A stretch of DNA of 64,000 nt from Comamonas sp. SCN 67-35 (GTDB lineage: Bacteria > Pseudomonadota > Gammaproteobacteria > Burkholderiales > Burkholderiaceae_C), in the NCBI GenBank assembly GCA_001725255.1, contig MEFV01000012.1, positions 40,233-104,232 on the forward strand, written 5' to 3'. Of the stretch, positions 48,356 to 59,180 are shown piece after piece. Made by a program: the position numbers and the translations under genes. The number at the start of each line of letters is the position of its first letter. Position 1 is the stretch's first letter. The notes under the pieces are model-generated. The model saw only the letters and a list, made by a program, of their open reading frames with translations. It did no database searches and was not told the DNA's origin.

Positions 48356-48931
48356 TCAGATCTTGCCGACGAGATCCAGCGACGGGGTCAGCGTCTTGGC
48401 GCCTTCGTTCCACTTGGCCGGGCACACCTGGTCGGGGTGCGCGGCGGTGAACTGCGCGGCCTTGAGCTTGCGCAGCGTCTCGGTCACGTCACGCGCGATC
48501 TCGTTGGAATGCACTTCCATGGTCTTGATCACGCCCTCGGGGTTGATCACGAAGGTGCCGCGCAGCGCCAGGCCCTCTTCGGGAATGTGCACGCCGAAGG
48601 CGTTGGTGAGCTGGTGCGTGGGATCGCCCACCAGCGGGAATTTGGCCTGGCCCACGGCGTCCGAGGTTTCGTGCCAGACCTTGTGCGAAAAATGCGTGTC
48701 GGTCGTCACAGCGTAGACCTCGGCGCCCGCCTTCTGGAATTCGGCGTAGTGCTGGGCCGCGTCCTCGATTTCGGTCGGGCAGTTGAAGGTGAAGGCGGCG
48801 GGCATGAAGATCAGCACCGACCACTTGCCCTTCAGGGTCTGGTCCGTCACCTCGATGAACTCGCCCTTGCCATTGCGGTTGACGTAGGCGTTGACCTTGA
48901 ACGGCTGGATCTGGGTGTTGATGAGAGACAT
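48356..48931 (-). CDS. ahpC: Alkyl hydroperoxide reductase subunit C (peroxiredoxin)
   Basis: A 191-residue typical 2-Cys peroxiredoxin removing H2O2, organic peroxides and peroxynitrite. Peroxidatic Cys51 is in FTFNCPTE and resolving Cys170 in QVCPAKW. AAGGAGG lies just upstream of ATG 48931. GALRGTF-type and VNPEG-type blocks match the AhpC/Prx1 subfamily. It precedes ahpF and is divergent from bacterioferritin, a grouping suited to joint peroxide and iron control. A fair promoter is visible at 48969-48996. I do not see a convincing OxyR site. Confidence 0.96.
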   Translation of the reverse strand: MSLINTQIQPFKVNAYVNRNGKGEFIEVTDQTLKGKWSVLIFMPAAFTFNCPTEIEDAAQHYAEFQKAGAEVYAVTTDTHFSHKVWHETSDAVGQAKFPLVGDPTHQLTNAFGVHIPEEGLALRGTFVINPEGVIKTMEVHSNEIARDVTETLRKLKAAQFTAAHPDQVCPAKWNEGAKTLTPSLDLVGKI

Positions 48932-48968
48932 GAAAACCTCCTTGGGTGAATGAACTAGTACAAACCCT

Positions 48969-48996
48969 AGGATAAGGCCGAATCGAGATTTGTCCA
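48969..48996 (-). promoter_or_regulatory. Candidate sigma-70 promoter of ahpC
   Basis: On the minus strand TGGACA (48991-48996) and TATCCT (48969-48974) are 16 bases apart, placing a start near 48962 and a leader of about 30 bases before the ahpC ATG. The hexamers are moderate matches only. Confidence 0.4.
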
Positions 48997-49133
48997 TTTG
49001 ATATGCCCAATGCTCATGATTGACAATCCCAATGAACCCGCCCGCACACCCGACCCGACCCGGCCGGCTTGTCAGTCTCCTGCGGCACGCCCACAATGAC
49101 TGCTTCCACGTTATCGATACAACGAGGTACATC

Positions 49134-49610
49134 ATGCAAGGCGACGCCCAGGTCATCGGCTGGCTGCAGGCCCAGCTCAAGAACGAGATCACCGCCACCA
49201 ATCAGTATTTCATGCACTACCGTCTGCTCAAGCACTGGGGGTTTGAGCGCCTGGCCAGCAAGGAGCGGGAAGAATCGATCGGCGAGATGAAGCACGCGGA
49301 CCTGCTGATGGACCGCATCCTCATGCTCGACGGCCTGCCCAATCTGCAAGACCTGGGCAAGCTGCAGATCGGCGAGGACGTGCCCGAGATCCTGCAATGC
49401 GACCTGCGCCTGGAGCGCGCCGCGCAGGACACCGTTAAACAGGGCATGGCGCACTGCGAGAGCGTGCGCGACTACGCATCACGCGACCTGTTCGGGCAGA
49501 TCCTGCGTGACACGGAAGAGCACATCGACTTTCTGGAGACCCAGCTCGAAGTACTTGCCAAGGTGGGGGTGCAGAACTATCTGCAGGCGCAGATGGGCAC
49601 GCCGGACTGA
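49134..49610 (+). CDS. bfr: Bacterioferritin
   Basis: A 158-residue heme-binding ferritin that forms a 24-mer and stores iron as mineral after oxidising Fe2+. The ferroxidase ligands are present at the expected positions: Glu18, Glu51 and His54 here, with further acids in the second helix pair. Met52, the inter-subunit heme ligand, is present (GEMKHADLLMDRIL). ATG 49134 follows an AACGAGG site. It is divergent from ahpC and ends one base before the convergent hisD stop. Upstream in-frame codons do not resemble the family. Confidence 0.94.
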   Translation: MQGDAQVIGWLQAQLKNEITATNQYFMHYRLLKHWGFERLASKEREESIGEMKHADLLMDRILMLDGLPNLQDLGKLQIGEDVPEILQCDLRLERAAQDTVKQGMAHCESVRDYASRDLFGQILRDTEEHIDFLETQLEVLAKVGVQNYLQAQMGTPD

Positions 49611-49611
49611 C

Positions 49612-50931
49612 CTAGGGCTTGAGCCGCATCTCCGCCGCCCGCGCGTGGGCCTGCAGGCCTTCGCCGCGCGCGAGCACGCTGGCGATGCGACCCAGGCCCT
49701 GCGCGCCCTGCTCGCTCACCTCGATGAGGCTGGTGCGCTTCTGGAAGTCGTACACGCCCAGCGGGCTGGAAAAGCGTGCCGTGCCGCTGGTGGGCAGCAC
49801 GTGGTTGGGGCCGGCGCAGTAGTCGCCCAGCGATTCGGTGGTCCATGCGCCCATGAAGATGGCTCCGGCATGGCGCAGCAGCGGCTCCCAGCGCGCGGGT
49901 TCTCGGCTGGAAATCTCCAGGTGTTCGGGCGCGATGCGGTTGGAAATCTCGCACGCCTCCTGCATGCTGCGCGTATGAATCAAGGCACCGCGTCCGGCAA
50001 GCGATGCGGCGATGATTTCAGCGCGCGGCAGCTCGGGAAGCAGGCGGTTCATGGCCTGCGCCACCGCGTCGATGTAGGCGGCGTCGGGGCACAGCAGGAT
50101 GGCCTGCGCCAGTTCGTCGTGCTCGGCCTGGCTGAAGAGGTCCATGGCCACCCAGTCGGCGGGCGTGGAGCCATCGGCCAACACCAGAATTTCCGACGGC
50201 CCCGCGATCATGTCGATGCCGACCTGGCCGAACACGCGCTTCTTGGCGCTGGCCACGTAGGCGTTGCCTGGGCCGGTGATCTTGTCCACCTTCGGCACCG
50301 TGGCGGTGCCGTAAGCCAGCGCCGCGACGGCCTGCGCGCCGCCCACGGTGAAGCCGCGCGTGACGCCCGCCAGATAGGCGGCGGCCAGCACCAGCGGGTT
50401 CTTCTCGCCGCCGGGCGTGGGCACCATCATGACGATCTCGCGCACGCCCGCGACCTGCGCTGGAATCGCGTTCATCAGCACGCTGCTCGGGTAGGCGGCC
50501 TTGCCGCCGGGCACGTAGATGCCCACGCGGTCCAGCGGCGCGACCTTCTGGCCCAGCAGCGTGCCGTCCTCGTCGCGGTAGCTCCAGCTCTCGCCGCAAG
50601 CCTTCTTCTGCGCCTCGTGATAGCGGCGCACACGGTCGGCGGCGGCGGCCAGCGCCGTGCGCTGCGCGGCGGGCAGGCCGTCGTGCGCGGCCTTGAGTTC
50701 GGCCTGCGTGAGTTCGAGCGCCGCGACGCTCACCGCCGTCAATCCGTCAAAGCGTGCGGTGTAGTCGAGCACGGCCGCATCACCGCGCCTCGCCACATCG
50801 GCCAGGATATCGGCCACACGCTGCTCGATCGCCGCATCCTGATCGGCCGACCAGTGCAAGCGTGCGGAAAAATCTTGCTCAAAAGTACCTGAAACCGTTG
50901 ACAGACGGGCGGGAGCAGCTATCAATTGCAC
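49612..50931 (-). CDS. hisD: Histidinol dehydrogenase
   Basis: The 439-residue zinc enzyme catalyses the last two oxidations, L-histidinol to L-histidine, with NAD+. Typical blocks are [72 protein letters not shown] and [21 protein letters not shown] with the zinc and active-site histidines. The start is GTG 50931; its first 17 or so codons lie within a copy of the dispersed repeat. It follows hisG by three bases. The usual next gene, hisC, is absent: hisD ends one base from the convergent bfr stop. Confidence 0.95.
   Translation of the reverse strand: MQLIAAPARLSTVSGTFEQDFSARLHWSADQDAAIEQRVADILADVARRGDAAVLDYTARFDGLTAVSVAALELTQAELKAAHDGLPAAQRTALAAAADRVRRYHEAQKKACGESWSYRDEDGTLLGQKVAPLDRVGIYVPGGKAAYPSSVLMNAIPAQVAGVREIVMMVPTPGGEKNPLVLAAAYLAGVTRGFTVGGAQAVAALAYGTATVPKVDKITGPGNAYVASAKKRVFGQVGIDMIAGPSEILVLADGSTPADWVAMDLFSQAEHDELAQAILLCPDAAYIDAVAQAMNRLLPELPRAEIIAASLAGRGALIHTRSMQEACEISNRIAPEHLEISSREPARWEPLLRHAGAIFMGAWTTESLGDYCAGPNHVLPTSGTARFSSPLGVYDFQKRTSLIEVSEQGAQGLGRIASVLARGEGLQAHARAAEMRLKP
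50878..50931 (-). repeat. Dispersed repeat family 1, copy F (forms the hisD start)
   Basis: On the minus strand AATTGATAGCTGCT is exact for the first block; the rest (GCCCGTCTG, GGTTTCAGG, then TTTTGAGC) is degenerate. The hisD GTG start and first codons are within it. Confidence 0.5.
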
Positions 50932-50934
50932 AGT

Positions 50935-51581
50935 TCAATCCTTACGTATGGCCGATTCGAACGCCTCGATGATGCGCTTGAGCCGTGCCTGCTTGAGCTT
51001 GAACGCCGCCTGATTCACGACCAGGTGGCTGCTGATGTCCATGATGCGCTCGACCTCCACGAGGTGATTGGCCTTGAGCGTGTTGCCGGTGGAGACCAGG
51101 TCCACGATGGCGTCCGCCAGCCCGGTGAGCGGTGCCAGCTCCATGCTGCCGTAGAGCTTGATGAGGTCGGCGTGCATGCCCTTGCCGGCGAAGAAGTCGC
51201 GCGCGATGGTGGGATATTTGGTGGCCACGCGCAGGCGCGCGCCCTGGTGCACCGCCTGCGGGTAGTCGAAATCGGCGCGCACGGCCACGCTCACGTGGCA
51301 TTGGGCGATGCGCAGGTCGAGCGGGCGAAACAGGCCCTGCCCGCCATGCTCGATGAGCGAATCCTTGCCCGCCACGCCGATGTCGGCACCGCCGTACTCC
51401 ACGTAGGTCGGCACGTCGCTGGCTCGCACCAGCACCACGCGCACGTCCTCCTGGCTGGTCGGCAGGATGAGCTTGCGCGTTTTTTCGGGGTCTTCCAGCA
51501 CCGCGATGCCGGCGGCGGACAGCAGCGGCAGCGTTTCGTCGAAGATGCGGCCCTTGGAGAGGGCGAGCGTGATCCGGGTGG

Positions 51582-51585
<4 letters not shown>
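50935..51585 (-). CDS. hisG: ATP phosphoribosyltransferase, short form (HisG-S)
   Basis: A 216-residue catalytic subunit that joins ATP and PRPP in the first step of histidine synthesis. It begins [18 protein letters not shown] and has the PRPP-binding signature [18 protein letters not shown] near residue 155. The C-terminal ACT-like regulatory domain of long HisG is absent, so it must work with HisZ, encoded elsewhere, for activity and histidine feedback. It overlaps the murA stop by four bases and is followed by hisD. Confidence 0.95.
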
Positions 51586-52856
<1,271 letters not shown>

Positions 52857-52861
52857 CAAAT

Positions 52862-52920
52862 ATTAATCAAATTGGCCTCAAACGCTTTCCCATCAAGCGC
52901 GATCAGCTATCAAAACAATG
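52862..52920 (-). repeat. Dispersed repeat family 1, copy E (best match)
   Basis: On the minus strand TTTTGATAGCTG, CGCGCTTGATGGG, AAAGCGTTTGAGGCC, then AATTTGATT. It fills the gap between bolA and murA, so within the transcript it separates the two messages. Confidence 0.65.
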
Positions 52921-52928
52921 CCTCATGA

Positions 52929-53177
52929 TCAGGCTTGCTGTTGTGCCTGCTCCCATTCATCGGGTGTGAAGGTCTTCATCGACAGCGCATGCAGGGCTTC
53001 GCTTTCCATGTGCTCGCGCACCGTGGCATAGACCAGCTGATGGCGCTGAATCTGGCGCTTGCCCTCGAAGGCCGTGGAGACGATGACCGCATACCAGTGA
53101 TGGCCGTCGCCATCGACCACAAGATGCTCGCAGGCCAGGTGCTCGGCGATGAGTTGCCGGATGTCGTCAGCGGTCAT
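52929..53177 (-). CDS. BolA/IbaG-family protein
   Basis: An 82-residue protein of the BolA fold (alpha-beta-beta-alpha-alpha-beta). The conserved region is VDGDGHHWYAVIVSTAFEGKRQIQRHQLVYATV, with the C-terminal HALSMKTFTPDEW. The conserved histidine of RHQLVY is the Fe-S/glutaredoxin-binding ligand in this family. Its position before murA is the one occupied by ibaG (yrbA) in E. coli, so it is the IbaG-like member involved with monothiol glutaredoxin and acid stress. It lies 21 bases downstream of the yadH-like permease. Confidence 0.88.
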   Translation of the reverse strand: MTADDIRQLIAEHLACEHLVVDGDGHHWYAVIVSTAFEGKRQIQRHQLVYATVREHMESEALHALSMKTFTPDEWEQAQQQA

Positions 53178-53198
53178 GGAAACATTCCTTGCAGAAAA

Positions 53199-53950
53199 TC
53201 AGTTGCGAATCTTGTAGCCTATGCGCAGCAGGTGCAGCGTGAGGCCGCTTACCAGCACCCACGCCAGGCCCACCACCGCCAGGCTGAGCCACGGCGACAC
53301 ATCGCTCACCCCGAAGAAACCGTAGCGGAACCCATCGACCATGTAGAAGAACGGGTTGAGCTGGCTCACGCCCTGCCAGAACGGTGGCAGGGTATCGATC
53401 GAATAGAACACGCCCGAGAGAAAGGTCATGGGCACGATGATGAAATTCTGGAACGTCGCCATGTGGTCGAACTTGTCCGCCCACAGACCGGCGATGACCC
53501 CCAGCGCCGCCAGCAGGCCCGCCCCCAGAAGCACAAATACCAGGCTCCACAGCGGCGCGACAAACCCCGGCTGGGCATAGAGCAGCGTGACGATGAAGAC
53601 GCCCAGCCCCACCACCAGGCCGCGCACCACGGACGAGCCGACGTAGGCCGTGAACCACGCCCAGTGCGACAGCGGCGTGAGCTGGACAAACACCAGGTTG
53701 CCCATGATCTTGCTCTGCACCAGGCTGGACGAGCTGTTGGCGAAGGCGTTTTGCAGCACGCTCATCATCACCAGGCCGGGCACGAGAAAGGCGGTGTAGC
53801 TCAAGTGCCCGTAAACCTGCAGCCGGTTCTCGAGCACATGGCCGAAGATCAGCAGATAGAGCATGGACGTGACAATGGGCGCCACCACGGTCTGGAAGGC
53901 CACCTTCCAGAAACGCAGCAACTCCTTGTAGAACAGTGTCTGCCAGCCGT

Positions 53951-53954
<4 letters not shown>
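53199..53954 (-). CDS. ABC-2 type permease, YadH-like
   Basis: A 251-residue permease with six helices. It begins WQTLFYKELLRFWKVAFQTVVAP and has the ABC-2 core NPFFYMVDGFRYGFFG before the last helix. It overlaps the ATPase gene by four bases, forming the YadG/YadH-type pair. Substrate is unknown; in proteobacteria this pair stands beside the Mla genes and is presumed to export an envelope compound. Confidence 0.88.
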
Positions 53955-54880
<926 letters not shown>

Positions 54881-54895
54881 GGTGAACCGCGTATT

Positions 54896-56230
54896 CTATG
54901 CGGCGCGGTCTTTTTCGGTCTGCGGGCCCGCAGCCAGGCAGACGACGCGGTTGCGCCCCTGATCCTTGGCGGCATAGAGCGCGTGATCGGCACGGGCGAA
55001 AACCTGGTCGAACCGCTCGTCTTCGTCCACCGAGCTGGTCACGCCGAAGCTGGCGCTCACCTTCATCCCCAGATCGTCCAGGGCCACACACAGGCCCAGA
55101 TGCGCGCGCAGGCGCTCGGCCAGCTCCGCGGCTGCAGGCAACGGCGTCTCCGGCAGGAGGATGCAGAATTCCTCGCCCCCCGTGCGTGAAAACACGTCGT
55201 TGCCGCGCAGGTTTTCCTGCATGCACTGGGTCAGGGTCTGCAGCACCCGATCGCCGACGGGATGGCCATGGCGATCGTTGATGCGCTTGAAATGGTCGAC
55301 ATCGATCGCGATCAGGCTCAGGGACCGGCCATAACGGCGGCTGCGCTCGAACTCGGCCTGCGCGCATTCCTGGAAATGGCGCCGGTTGGCCAGGCCTGTC
55401 AGCGCATCCGTGCGGGCCTGGCGCTGCAGCTTCTCCTTGAGTTCATGCAGCTCGGTGATGTCGGTGCTCAAGCCAATCACGGCGCGGCTGCCATCGGCCT
55501 GCGCCCAGGGAACCACCACGCTCCAGTAGTGGTGTGTGTGGCCGTCCGCGCCGGTCAGCGCCTGCTCGCTCACGCTGCGCTGCCCGCTCGCGAGGATCTG
55601 CTGATCCTGCTGCCAGAAGCGATCCGCCACCTCGCGCGGCATCAGCTGGCTGTCCAGCTTGCCCGCGATGGCTTCGACCGGCACGCCGAAAACCTTCGCC
55701 ACGTGCTGGTTGGCGTACCGGAAGCGCCGGTCCTCGCCCTTCATGTAGACCAGGGCGTCCACATTGTCGAGGATGACGCCCAGCAGCGCCTTCTGCTCGC
55801 GCAGCTCATCCTCCAGCCGCCTTTTCTCTGTGATGTCGTAAGACACCCCCACCATGCCGGTGACGGCGCCGCCGGCGTCGCGCATCGGCTTCTTGATGGA
55901 CCAGAAGGTGCGCACCTCGCCCGTGGCCGGAATCACGTTGCGCTCTTCACGCGCGATCGTTTCGCCATCCTGGAACACCGCGCGATCGAGCGCCTCGCGC
56001 TCGTCGTCGCCGTCGTACTGCACGAATTCGCCAAACGTCCTGCCCAGGATCTCGGGCAGCGTCCGGCCCAGCAGCCGCAGCACCATGGGGTTGGCATACA
56101 CGTAGCGCCCCTGCATGTCCGTGGCATAGACGAAGGCCCCCATTTCGTCCAGCACTTCGCGGGACAGATCTCCGGCAAAGCGCTGTGCCAACGCGGTCAA
56201 TGAGGCCAGTTTGTTGGCTGCAGCAGTCAC
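54896..56230 (-). CDS. PAS-PAS diguanylate cyclase
   Basis: A 444-residue protein starting at GTG 56230, preferred because GAGGAGA precedes it and an earlier start would overlap mlaB. Two PAS domains (about 20-140, FVYATDMQGRYVYANPMVLRLLG; about 150-270, LVYMKGEDRRFRYANQHVAKVFG), each with a PAC end, lead into a GGDEF domain (about 280-440). The active site RTGGEEF is intact, and an R-x-x-D inhibitory site (RGND) sits just before it. The cyclase is therefore predicted active and product-inhibited. No membrane helix is seen, so it is cytosolic. It sits 19 bases after mlaB, inside the Mla-yadGH block. Confidence 0.9.
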   Translation of the reverse strand: MTAAANKLASLTALAQRFAGDLSREVLDEMGAFVYATDMQGRYVYANPMVLRLLGRTLPEILGRTFGEFVQYDGDDEREALDRAVFQDGETIAREERNVIPATGEVRTFWSIKKPMRDAGGAVTGMVGVSYDITEKRRLEDELREQKALLGVILDNVDALVYMKGEDRRFRYANQHVAKVFGVPVEAIAGKLDSQLMPREVADRFWQQDQQILASGQRSVSEQALTGADGHTHHYWSVVVPWAQADGSRAVIGLSTDITELHELKEKLQRQARTDALTGLANRRHFQECAQAEFERSRRYGRSLSLIAIDVDHFKRINDRHGHPVGDRVLQTLTQCMQENLRGNDVFSRTGGEEFCILLPETPLPAAAELAERLRAHLGLCVALDDLGMKVSASFGVTSSVDEDERFDQVFARADHALYAAKDQGRNRVVCLAAGPQTEKDRAA

Positions 56231-56249
56231 CGGAGCATCTCCTCGCCAC

Positions 56250-56522
56250 TCAGGTGTCCACCACAAGCAGCGGCAGCACACCGTAAAGCAGCGCCAGACC
56301 CTGCAGGGACTGCGGCATGGACTTCACGGCCAGCTGCCTGCGGTCGTAGAGCGCCGCACGGCGGCATTCGAGCAGCACCGCAAGGGCCGAGCTGTCAAAC
56401 GTGGTCAGGGCCGCGCAATCCACGAGCACGTCCGACCCCGACTCGGCCTTGAGCCCCTGCAGCAACAGCTGCAGGCAGGCGCTGGCCTGGGCATGGGTGA
56501 TCGTGGCGGGCAAAACCAGCAT
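56250..56522 (-). CDS. mlaB: STAS-domain protein MlaB
   Basis: A 90-residue single-domain STAS protein. The conserved loop is DCAALTTFDSSALAVLLECRRAA, with the residues that in other STAS proteins are phosphorylated. MlaB binds the ATPase MlaF and is required for assembly and activity of the MlaFEDB inner-membrane complex. It starts three bases after mlaC and so belongs to the mla operon. Confidence 0.88.
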   Translation of the reverse strand: MLVLPATITHAQASACLQLLLQGLKAESGSDVLVDCAALTTFDSSALAVLLECRRAALYDRRQLAVKSMPQSLQGLALLYGVLPLLVVDT

Positions 56523-56525
56523 GGC

Positions 56526-57170
56526 CTACTTTTCGGCGGCATTCGCCTTGTTGCGCGCCACCAGGGCTTCAATGAGGCCATCGATGCCCTTGGCATTGAC
56601 CTCCGCGCCGAACTGGCTGCGGTAGGTTTCCACCAACCACACGCCCATCACGTTGATGTTGTAGATCTTCCAGTCTTCACCCGGCTTCTCGGACAGGCGG
56701 TAATCGAGCTGGATCGGTTCGCCCCGTCCGCGTACCTCGGTGCGCACCAGCACATCCTTGTCGCCCGGCGCGGCACGCAACGGCTTGACGACGATCGTGA
56801 GGTCCGAGACTTCAGAGAGAGCGCCCGCGTAGGTGCGCACCAGAAGCTGCTTGAATTCATCCTGCAGACGCTGCTGCTGCTCGGGCGTCGCGCGGCGCCA
56901 GCCCGGGCCGACGGCCGCCGCCGTCATGCGCTTGAAATCGAGGTGCGGCAGGATGATCCTGTCCACCAGCGTCACGATCTTGCGCACATCACCGGCCTTG
57001 ATCGCCGGGTCCTTGCGCACGGCATCGAGCACCTCGTTGGACAGCCGCCCGATGAACACATCCGGCACCTCGGCCGCCACCGCGGCCCACGGCATGCCCG
57101 CAAGCGCCAGCACGGCCACCGCACTACGCGCCAGCGTGCGGCGCGTCCATGAAAAATCACTCTGCATCAT
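56526..57170 (-). CDS. mlaC: Periplasmic phospholipid carrier MlaC
   Basis: A 214-residue periplasmic protein (Tol-Tol-type MlaC fold). Signal peptide SAVAVLALAGMPWAAVAAE. Conserved blocks VTLVDRIILPHLDFKRMTAAAVG, RLQDEFKQLLVRTYAGAL and DWKIYNINVMGVWLVETYRSQF line the lipid cavity. ATG 57170 overlaps the mlaA stop; an in-frame TTG just before is less likely. MlaC shuttles glycerophospholipids between MlaA at the outer membrane and MlaFEDB at the inner membrane. Confidence 0.92.
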   Translation of the reverse strand: MMQSDFSWTRRTLARSAVAVLALAGMPWAAVAAEVPDVFIGRLSNEVLDAVRKDPAIKAGDVRKIVTLVDRIILPHLDFKRMTAAAVGPGWRRATPEQQQRLQDEFKQLLVRTYAGALSEVSDLTIVVKPLRAAPGDKDVLVRTEVRGRGEPIQLDYRLSEKPGEDWKIYNINVMGVWLVETYRSQFGAEVNAKGIDGLIEALVARNKANAAEK

Positions 57171-57901
57171 CAATCGTCCTCCGGCAGCTTGCCATCATCG
57201 TTGGCATCGCGCTGGCCTGCTTGCTGCCTGCGCAAATCCAGATACAGGTCGCGGGTGAAGGTATAGGGGTCGAGCGCCGCCGCGTCACGAATGGCCGTGG
57301 CGCCCAGCAGGCTGGCGCGCTTGTCCACGAACCGCAGCACATACAGGCTGTTGCGCGTGGCCACCGGGTGCGCATGCCACGCCAGATCGCCCCAGGTATC
57401 GACGGGCAGCGAGGCCGTGTCGCGCAGGGAGGAAGGACCGAGCAGCGGCAGCACCAGATACGGTCCGGACGACATGCCCCAATGCGCCAGGGTCAGGCCG
57501 AAATCCTGCTTGTGCCGCTCGATGCCTGCCTCGCTGGCCACATCGAAGAGACCGCCAATGCCGATGAAGGTGTTGATGCCAAAGCGCGCCAGGCTGTCCG
57601 CCGCGGCCTGGCCCCTGGCCTGCAGCACGTTGTTCACGAACGACCAGAGGTCGCCCAGATTGGCAAAGAAATTGCTCACGCCCGTGCGCACGGGCCGGGG
57701 CAGCGCCTCCTTGTAGACCGTGGCAGCGGGAATCAGCAACACCTGGTCCACGCCCTCATTGAAGTGCGTCATCGCCCGGTTGTAGGGCTCGAACGGGTCT
57801 TGCGGATGGGCGTTGGGTCCGGTCGCGCACCCGCCCAGCACCGCCAGTGCCAGTGCGGCAACCGTGCGGCGGACGCCGTTCCATCGATGTTCATTCATCA
57901 T
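57170..57901 (-). CDS. mlaA: Outer-membrane phospholipid lipoprotein MlaA (VacJ)
   Basis: A 243-residue lipoprotein with lipobox VLGGC. The VacJ pattern follows: DPFEPYNRAMTHFNEGVDQVLL, RTGVSNFFANLGDLWSFVNNVLQ, DFGLTLAHWGMSSGPYLVLPLLGPSSLRD. In the outer-membrane inner leaflet it extracts misplaced phospholipid, working with porins. The C-terminus is acidic (DDGKLPEDD). In E. coli mlaA is encoded apart from the other mla genes; here, as is common in betaproteobacteria, it lies within the operon between mlaD and mlaC, overlapping both. Confidence 0.94.
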   Translation of the reverse strand: MMNEHRWNGVRRTVAALALAVLGGCATGPNAHPQDPFEPYNRAMTHFNEGVDQVLLIPAATVYKEALPRPVRTGVSNFFANLGDLWSFVNNVLQARGQAAADSLARFGINTFIGIGGLFDVASEAGIERHKQDFGLTLAHWGMSSGPYLVLPLLGPSSLRDTASLPVDTWGDLAWHAHPVATRNSLYVLRFVDKRASLLGATAIRDAAALDPYTFTRDLYLDLRRQQAGQRDANDDGKLPEDD

Positions 57902-58389
57902 TTCTTGCCGGCAGTCGCTGCGGCAGGACTGCCCCCCTCTTGTGCCTTGCCATACAAAAACTGGCCGATCAGGTTTTCCAGCACCACCGCGGACTGCGTG
58001 GCGGCAATGGAGTCGCCGTCCGTCAGGTTCTTCTCGTCCGCGCCCGGCTCGATGCCGATGTACTGATCCCCCAGCAGCCCACTCGTCAGAATCTTGAGCG
58101 AACTGTCCTTGGGGAATAGATAGCGTTTATCGATCTCCAGTTCCACACGCGCCTGGAAGGTGGCGTCGTCGAAATTGATGGCGCGCACGCGCCCCACCAC
58201 CACACCGGCGCTGCGCACCGCCGCCTTGGGCTTGAGCCCGCCGATGTTGTCGAACTTCGCGCTCACCCTGTACCCCGACTGCCAGTTGAGGTTGAGCAGA
58301 TTGGCCGATTGCAGCGCCAGAAACACCAGCGCCGCCAGGCCGAGAATCACGAACAGCCCTACCCAGACATCGTTTTTTGATCGTTCCAT
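57898..58389 (-). CDS. mlaD: MCE-domain protein MlaD
   Basis: A 163-residue protein with an N-terminal membrane helix (VGLFVILGLAALVFLALQ) and one MCE domain (about 38-118, including YRVSAKFDNIGGLKPKAAVRSAGVVVGRV and GLLGDQYIGIEPG). Hexameric MlaD rings pass lipid between MlaE and MlaC. Start at ATG 58389, eight bases after mlaE. Overlaps mlaA by four bases. Confidence 0.93.
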   Translation of the reverse strand: MERSKNDVWVGLFVILGLAALVFLALQSANLLNLNWQSGYRVSAKFDNIGGLKPKAAVRSAGVVVGRVRAINFDDATFQARVELEIDKRYLFPKDSSLKILTSGLLGDQYIGIEPGADEKNLTDGDSIAATQSAVVLENLIGQFLYGKAQEGGSPAAATAGKK

Positions 58390-58397
58390 GCTGCCCT

Positions 58398-59180
58398 CTA
58401 CAAACTGAACATCAAGGCCGTGAGGATGAAATCGAGCGCCAGCACCGCCAGCGACGCGATGACCACCGTGCGCGTCGTGGCCCGCGAGACCCCTTCGGGC
58501 GTCGGTTTGGCCACATAGCCCTGCAACACGGCGGTGAACGTCACCGCCACACCGAACACGATGCTCTTGAGCACACCGTTGCCCACGTCCTTGAACACAT
58601 CGACGCCGCTCTGCATCTGCCCCCAGAACGCGCCGCCATCCACGCCGATCATCACCACGCCCACGAGCCAGCCGCCGGCCACGCCCACGGCGCTGAACAC
58701 CGCCGCGAGCACCGGCATGGCAATGACCCCGCCCCAGAAGCGCGGCGCCAGAATGCGCTGCACCGGATCGACCGCCATCATCTCCATGGCGGAAAGCTGC
58801 TCGCCCGCGCGCATCAAACCGATTTCCGCCGTGAGTGAGGTGCCCGCGCGGCCGGCAAACAGCAGCGCCGTGACCACGGGTCCGAGCTCGCGCACGAGGC
58901 TGAGCGTGACCACCAGACCGAGCGATGCCTCCGACCCGTAGAGCTGCAGCACGTTGTAGCCCTGCAGCGCCAGCACGAAGCCGACGAACAGGCCCGACAG
59001 CGCAATGATCACCAGCGAGTGATTGCCGAGGAAATGCACCTGGTCGCGCACCAGCGCCGGGCGGCGCAGCGTGGCTCCCAGCAGCACCGCGAGCCGCATG
59101 AACAGCCGCGCACCCGCCCCGATGTCCACGAGGCGGTTGCGAACCGCGAAACCCACATCCGAGGGGCGCCACCAGCTCAT
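58398..59180 (-). CDS. mlaE: MlaE-type lipid ABC permease
   Basis: A 260-residue inner-membrane permease of the MlaE/YrbE family with five to six helices. Typical blocks are FVGFVLALQGYNVLQLYGSEASLGL, LVRELGPVVTALLFAGRAGTSLTAEIGLM and VDPVQRILAPRFWGGVIAMPVL. It forms the dimeric core of MlaFEDB. It overlaps mlaF by four bases. Confidence 0.94.
   Translation of the reverse strand: MSWWRPSDVGFAVRNRLVDIGAGARLFMRLAVLLGATLRRPALVRDQVHFLGNHSLVIIALSGLFVGFVLALQGYNVLQLYGSEASLGLVVTLSLVRELGPVVTALLFAGRAGTSLTAEIGLMRAGEQLSAMEMMAVDPVQRILAPRFWGGVIAMPVLAAVFSAVGVAGGWLVGVVMIGVDGGAFWGQMQSGVDVFKDVGNGVLKSIVFGVAVTFTAVLQGYVAKPTPEGVSRATTRTVVIASLAVLALDFILTALMFSL

Noticed and set aside
48961..49030. OxyR-binding site between ahpC and bfr
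   Set aside because: I looked for ATAG/CTAT-type spaced quarters and found no convincing set; only a moderate promoter is reported.
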